Below the pieces are notes generated by a model. The model had not been told where the DNA came from and searched no databases. It saw nothing but the letters and a program-made list of their open reading frames with translations. The translations under genes were made by a program, and so were the position numbers. A DNA stretch of 64,000 nt. Origin: Apiospora phragmitis (Eukaryota > Ascomycota > Sordariomycetes > Amphisphaeriales > Apiosporaceae). Of the stretch, positions 58,821 to 64,000 are shown piece after piece. The DNA lies in the NCBI GenBank assembly GCA_038363925.1, contig JAQQWL010000005.1, positions 2,232,001-2,296,000 on the forward strand. Reading direction: 5' to 3'. Positions within the stretch are counted from its first letter, which is position 1; each line of letters begins with the position of its first letter.

Positions 58821-61672
58821 ATGTCCTCCTCCGCTTCCACCCCCACCCCGGGTGGCGGACTTCCATTGCGGTCTGCGATGAAACCGGACGACGATAGCGA
58901 TAGACAGCAACCGTCTGCTGCATCACTCAAAGGTTGGCGCCCTCCTCTGTTTTCCTCCCCTTATCTTTCTGCATACGTGAAACAGCCTATCGACGTGTCA
59001 GTGCATGCAGCCGTGTCATGACATTCTTCTTTCTTATCGGTCATAACAACCTGCTTAAGATGAGCATGTCTCGTCTTGCGCACCTATATGTATATTGGCT
59101 CGCCCCGCTCGACACGACCCAGCATCTCTGTCTTACCCACGCACCTGTTTACTCTGTACTACCTAACGATACAAGTAAATCCGGGTACGGGCGTATTGGA
59201 ACTAGATAGTGTGTTTGTGGCCTTGGCAGGGTCTCTGCGAATAGCTGTATACAAAACCAAAGATGGAAGATGCCGCTTGCTATCAAGAAGTCTCGAGTAA
59301 GCTTCTAAAGTTAGAGGGACTGACTAGACTTGCTTCTGCACCGCCTCTCACGAACATATGTACTGACAATCAAGCAGCCGTCCAAATTGCCGAGCCAGAA
59401 CCGGAGGCACCAGAGGAAACACAGCCTAAGAAGCAGTTTTCCGCCGGCGTTGGCAAACGTTTGAGTGGTCGCCCGCCTATTGTAGGCGCAAATTCCTCCA
59501 GGACATCGCTCCTGAGCCAGAGCAGCCTAGAAATGCTCAGTGGTTACGCAAGCAACCAATCCCCACTACAAGAGCCCCAGGATACAGACCAGTCTCAGGG
59601 CCACTCTCATCATCGCCATCGCCTCGACCATTATGGTGAAAAGCTTATCGGTCAAGTAGCTGAATGGCTTGAACATGAGCGATCCAAGAAGGAGAAACGG
59701 AAGGGGAAGAAACACCACCACCTCAGGCACCGGCGACCGTCTGAGGAGGCCGCGGATCTAGAAGACGCAAGTACCTCAGCTGAGGGCGCTAGGCTGCAAA
59801 GAAAGCACTCCATCGATTCTCAATCGAGTGATGTTTCTCTGGACCGACTCCAGCGAATCATAGACGATAGCATGAGTGCTTTAGGCATCAACAATATGCC
59901 TCATTACAGCCCGCGACTCCTGGCTAGGAAACACAAGAAACGCCCCTTCCATCTACACAGAGCTCAATCATCTGATACGGAATATCATGACGGGGACGTG
60001 CTAGTCCCAGGCTGTGATGCTGTGCTCGACAATACCAAGACTATGAGTTACTCGGGAGGCGAGGCCTTGTCCCCCCGAGGATGAGAAAGCCCCCATCTCC
60101 CACAAAGAAGAAAAGGGGCGTCAAGCTTGGGCAACCTTCAAGACCGATGTAATTCGCATCGCCCACACGCTCCGAATCAAAGGCTGGAGAGGAGTACCTT
60201 TGGACAGTGGCAACAGCATTGAAGTGGAACGCTTAAGCGGCGCTCTCACGAATGCTGTCTATGTTGTGAGTCCGCCAAAAGACATGGTCAACAAAACGGA
60301 GCCTGGAAAGACACCTCCTGCAAAGCTATTGCTCCGAGTATACGGACCACAAGTGGAGAACATCATCGACCGAGAGAATGAGCTTAGTATGTTGCGGCGC
60401 CTCGCTCGGAAGAAGATTGGCCCCCGCCTGCTTGGTACCTTCGAGAATGGCCGCTTTGAGCAATTTTTCAATGCCATCACACTGACCCCGGCTCATTTGC
60501 GAGAACCCGAAACCTCCAAGAAGATTGCCAAGAGAATGAGGGAACTGCACGATGGAATAGACCTGCTTGACGACGAGAAAGACGGCGGCCCGAGTGTACT
60601 GAAGAACTGGGATCAATGGCTTGATCATGTAGAGAAAGTGGCCACGTTCCTGGATAAGGAACTTCTTGCTGGCGATGGTAGTTCAACTCCGGGCCCTGCT
60701 GATGCATGGAAATCACGAGGTTTTGTATGCGGCGTTGAATGGGCGACATTCAAGCAAACAATTGAAAAGTACCGTGACTGGCTCTTCAATCATTATAATA
60801 GCCACAACACTCTGCGAGACCAGCTTGTATTCGCCCACAATGATGTAAGTCCCTTCCTGCCTCTCCTGAAATCAAATAGCAAAGTCACTAATTGGCGCAG
60901 ACACAATACGGGAACATCCTTCGCCTCCGGCCGGAGGAACGAACAATCGCCGTTAATGCAGCCTCAAAATGAACACAAGCAGCTTATCGTCATTGACTTC
61001 GAGTACGCGGGACCCAATACCAGAGGTCATGAATTCGCAAACCACTTCACAGAGTGGACCTACAACTACCATGACGCAAACACCCCTCATATATGCAACA
61101 CAGAGAGATACCCGACCCCCGATGAACAGCGCCGGTTTCTCAAAGCCTATGTCGAACATCAGCCGCAGTATCCCAGTGCTGGCACGCCGAGGCTTCTTCC
61201 CTTGGACAGCCCTGCAGACACAGGAGTCACAACAACAACAGTTCCAGGTTCGACAAGTTCCATCGTGGAGTTCATGCTCGACGCTCGTGTCCCGCCAGGT
61301 GGCTGGAGAGAGGACGAGAAGCGCAAGGAGGAACAGAACGAGCAGATTATCAAAGCACTCATGGAAGAGACCAAGATCTGGCGCATTGCGAATAGCGCTC
61401 AATGGGTCGCCTGGGGTCTTATGCAAGCTAAGATTCCTGGGCTTGACCTGACAGGCACGGGTGGTAACCAGGCGACTGAAGCTGAGGGAGCAGTATCTGC
61501 TTCCGCCACAGCGCTCGAGGAAGAGGAATTGCATGGAGATGAGTTTGATTACCTAGGGTATGCTCAGGACCGTGCTTACTTTTTTTGGGGCGATTGCGTC
61601 CAGATGGGCATTGTCAAGCTGGAAGACCTCCCTGAGAACTTGAGGGGAAAGATCAAGACGGTCGACTACTGA
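58821..61672 (+). CDS. cki1: Choline/ethanolamine kinase, frame broken twice
   Basis: The enzyme phosphorylates choline (and often ethanolamine), the first step of the Kennedy pathway for phosphatidylcholine. Likely exons are 58821-58932 (tentative), 59378-60844 and 60901-61672; the 56-nt second intron is clear (GTAAGT...CAG). A disordered His/Arg-rich N-terminal half precedes the kinase fold: IEVERLSGALTNAVYVVSPP, LLLRVYGPQVENIIDRE, the Brenner motif FAHND-TQYGNIL (split by the intron), and VIDFEYAGPNTRGHEFANH. The frame is broken at the C6 run 60071-60076 (SPRG-stop, but SPEDEKAP in the next frame) and again between about 60926 and 60952, after GNILRLRPEE and before SPLMQPQNEHKQ. Each would be fixed by removing one base. 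Alternatively exon 1 could begin at ATG 59263, which is in frame with exon 2. Choline versus ethanolamine preference cannot be told. Confidence 0.88.
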
Positions 61673-62083
61673 GCGAACGGGTTACGTCATCGTAAGCCAG
61701 GCGTACACCGTGATCCCGTCGTTGAAGAACACTTGGTTATTAGGACAGGATGATTACCATTGTACAACTTGAATATAGAGCGTAGGCAGAATCGTGTAAT
61801 TTGACACCTCTTTTCTCCTGTCACTCTTATTGTACTTTCGTAATAGTAGCTACGCTTTGCTCATGACAGATCTTATCGATAAGAGAGCATCACAATCTAG
61901 TCTGAATCGTTTCCAGCTTCTTGAAAACAGGTTATGCGGATGAAGGACTCACTCATTCACTCACCGTACAAACACAATTCCCAGTCTTCTTAAACAGAGG
62001 GGGGTTCATTTCCGTCTAGCTGCCATCTCCCCTGTACGTCAGCTGCCTTGCTTCGGTAGGCAAGACCGCAAGCAGCACCGACC
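61673..62083. other. Intergenic: 5' region of the DUF202 gene
   Basis: 411 bp between two plus-strand genes. No RNA gene or repeat is visible. Confidence 0.6.
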
Positions 62084-62614
62084 ATGGCACCCTGGTCTCG
62101 CCTCGCGACGCCCGTCTACAAAAACACGGGCTCGGTGGCCCGAGACCACTTGGCCTCGGAGCGCACGTTCCTGGCCTGGATGCGGACGGGCCTCGGCTTC
62201 GTCGCGCTCGGCATCGCCGTCGAGCGGTTCTCCCAGCTGGACCTGGAGGATTTGGTGGTGGCGCTACGTCACGGGCCTCATCCACCGCAACAACAACAAC
62301 AACCTCCTTCTGCTTCTGCTTCTCCCACCACCAAGCCATCAATACGGCAGCAAAAAGGGGAAGACAAGAAGAACGAGAACGACGACAAGAAGAAGCCCCA
62401 GCTTCTGGTGGGGACCCTCTTGGGTATGGGGTCCGGCAGCATCGTCTACGGCACGGCGCGGTACTTCTCCAACCTCCGGGTCCTCGAGCGCGGGCTGTTC
62501 AAGCCGGCGTTTCATGGCGTCGCCGTGCTGGGCGCGGCGGTGGCGGGGCTTGCGGGCGGCGTCTACGGGGATACTTTGAGGAGGAGGATGAGGCGGGAAG
62601 GGAAGGAGCCGTAA
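62084..62614 (+). CDS. DUF202 domain membrane protein
   Basis: A single exon of 176 residues. The diagnostic DUF202 motif ARDHLASERTFLAWMRTGLG (about residues 19-38) leads into the first helix (FVALGIAVERF). A linker with Q/P/S and K-rich low complexity (CAA repeats at about 62288-62302) is followed by two more hydrophobic helices, LLVGTLLGMGSGSIVYGTA and GVAVLGAAVAGLAGGVYG. Proteins of this family are small membrane proteins of fungi and bacteria; the yeast relative Vtc1 shares the fold. The function of this subgroup is unknown. The ATG at 62084 directly precedes conserved sequence. Its stop is 305 bp from the convergent sco1 stop. Confidence 0.88.
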   Translation: MAPWSRLATPVYKNTGSVARDHLASERTFLAWMRTGLGFVALGIAVERFSQLDLEDLVVALRHGPHPPQQQQQPPSASASPTTKPSIRQQKGEDKKNENDDKKKPQLLVGTLLGMGSGSIVYGTARYFSNLRVLERGLFKPAFHGVAVLGAAVAGLAGGVYGDTLRRRMRREGKEP

Positions 62615-62919
62615 AATGGACATACGATGGGGATATTGTATGAAGGGAATCATTGTAGAAGAAATGGAGGAATAGAGAGAGGGGGTGTGGCAGGATCTCG
62701 CGATGTGTACATGTATGATGAGAGTATACTTGGCAAGCCAATTTATCCTTGGTTCTTTAGGTACGTGAACTGCGATCTCTCGCAGTTTTGTATAGTACAA
62801 TTTAGAGCTGTACAGAATATACTACATACCAGAGCAGAGTGTGCCTGTCCCACTTATAATATTTACATGTTCGATTCATTGTAATGCAGCAAACAAGCGG
62901 CGACTTTTATATAGCTTCT
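62615..62919. other. Convergent 3' region of the DUF202 and sco1 genes
   Basis: 305 bp holding both 3' ends. No other element seen. Confidence 0.6.
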
Positions 62920-63975
62920 TTACTGCTTGATCGGGCCTCTCCAATCCTTGACATGGTCCAAAATGACCTTGGCCGCGGCCTCGGGGCTGTGCTGGCGGCC
63001 GAGGGCCTCGACGAAGTCGCCCTCGGGGTCCATCAGGTAGAAGTAGATGCTGTGGTCGACGAGGTAGTCGACGCCCGGCTTGGCCTCGCGCGGGGTGCTG
63101 AAGTAGACGCGGTAGGCCTTGCAGACGTCCTTGATCTGCTCGTAGGTGCCCGTCAGGCCCACGAAGCGCGGGTGGAACTCGGACAGGTACGTCTTGAGCG
63201 TCGCCGGGTCGTCGCGCTGCGGGTCGCACGTCACGAAGACGGGCACCAGGAGCTCCGGCCGCTCGGCCTCGACCAGGTCGAACATCCGCGCCATCTTGTC
63301 GAGCTCCTCGGGGCAGATGTCGGGGCAGTGCGTGAAGCCGAAGTAGACCTGGGGCAGAGAAAGAGAGAGTCCTTACGTCAGTACATTTACGTTCACATAG
63401 CGTTGCATAATCCCAGCAGAAACCAAGGGGATATAAAAGCATGACGGCAATGACAGAAACCACCAGAATGAGGAACAACTCACCAGAGAATACCGTCCCT
63501 TCAGATCCGCGCTACTAAACGGCTTCCCATTCTGGTCCGTCAGCTCGAACTCGCCACCGACCTTGGGGCGGCCGACGCCCTTGGTGGCCTCGGCTACGCG
63601 CTTGCGCTGCATGCGCTGCTTCTCGAACTCGAAGTACCAGACGAGCCCGCCGCCGGTGAGGACGAAGAGCGCGCCGGCCTTCCACGAGAACGGACCCGTC
63701 CGGTACCGGCTCTTGGCCTCCTCGACCGTCTTGTGCTTGTAGCGGCGTTGGGCGTTGTTATACGACGGGGAGGAGCGTAGGCAGCGCTGCGAGAGGGTCG
63801 TCGGGCGGCATGGTTGTGCGTGAGCTGCTGTGGTGGGTGTTGTAGTGGTAGTAGTCGAGAGGAACCTCCGGGAGCATTGTCGGGCGGCTGCTACTGCTGC
63901 TGCTTGCTGCTGGCACTTGGGCACAATGGAGCGCAACATCTTGGATGTGGTCGCGGGCGCGAAGGATAGCGACAT
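62920..63975 (-). CDS. sco1: Sco1-type copper chaperone of cytochrome c oxidase
   Basis: Sco1 is anchored in the mitochondrial inner membrane and hands copper to the CuA site of Cox2. Exons 63484-63975 and 62920-63348 (minus), split by a 135-nt GTGAGT...CAG intron, encode 306 residues. The N-terminus is rich in Q, A, R, S and T (presequence); a second Met at residue 13 (MLRSIVPK) is an equally good start. One membrane helix lies at about 99-115 (AGALFVLTGGGLVWYFE). The thioredoxin-like copper domain begins at GEFELTDQNGKPF. It carries the CPDIC motif (C172, C176) and the copper-binding histidine in YLVDHSIYFYL, plus PVFVTCDPQRD. All ligands are present. The start lies 25 bases from the window edge, so the promoter is outside. 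Confidence 0.94.
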
Positions 63976-64000
63976 ATTGGACTTGAGGGGGCAAAGTTCT

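Noticed and set aside
1..64000. Secondary-metabolite cluster, CRISPR array, rDNA or 5S genes
   Set aside because: No polyketide or peptide synthase, no regularly spaced repeats of CRISPR type and no rRNA motifs were seen.

Overview
The window is nuclear DNA of a filamentous ascomycete, most likely a Sordariomycete. The evidence is short GT-AG introns (about 50-200 nt) with CTAAC/CTGAC-like branch sites, dispersed genes on both strands without operons, fungal-type orthologues (Rec8, Mrs6, Rrp43, Spp1, Sco1, a DUF4336 protein), a tRNA-Leu gene with an intron, and a repeat block mutated by repeat-induced point mutation (RIP). The species cannot be named from sequence alone.

Layout. 1-3.97 kb is AT-rich, gene-less repeat DNA in which CpA/TpG is almost absent while CpG is kept (RIP), with one unmutated island at about 385-580. 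5-25 kb is an ordinary housekeeping stretch: a small predicted membrane protein (-), a DUF4336 protein (-), tRNA-Leu(CAG) (-), the meiotic cohesin subunit rec8 (+), the Rab escort protein mrs6 (-), exosome subunit rrp43 (-), a ferric-reductase/NADPH-oxidase-like flavocytochrome (+) and a BLOC-1 Cnl1-like coiled-coil protein (-). 25.2-53.9 kb is almost gene-free. Its single clear gene, a two-finger C2H2 transcription factor at 38.6-39.6 kb, has 13.4 kb of non-genic DNA on one side and 14.4 kb on the other. These deserts hold a 571-bp MITE-like element with 24-bp terminal inverted repeats and TA at both ends, a decayed first exon of an efr3 homologue, microsatellites and small tandem duplications. 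53.9-64 kb is gene-dense again: spp1 (COMPASS PHD subunit, -) divergent from a HAD-type phosphatase (+), a choline/ethanolamine kinase (+), a DUF202 membrane protein (+) and convergent sco1 (-).

Relations between genes. There is no pathway cluster. The genes serve separate basic functions: meiosis, vesicle traffic, RNA decay, chromatin methylation, phospholipid synthesis and cytochrome oxidase copper loading. The most notable points are single-base reading-frame breaks in three otherwise intact conserved genes (rrp43, the reductase, and twice in the choline kinase), CpA-restricted RIP, the gene-fragment pseudogene, the MITE with internal minisatellites, and the isolation of the C2H2 gene.
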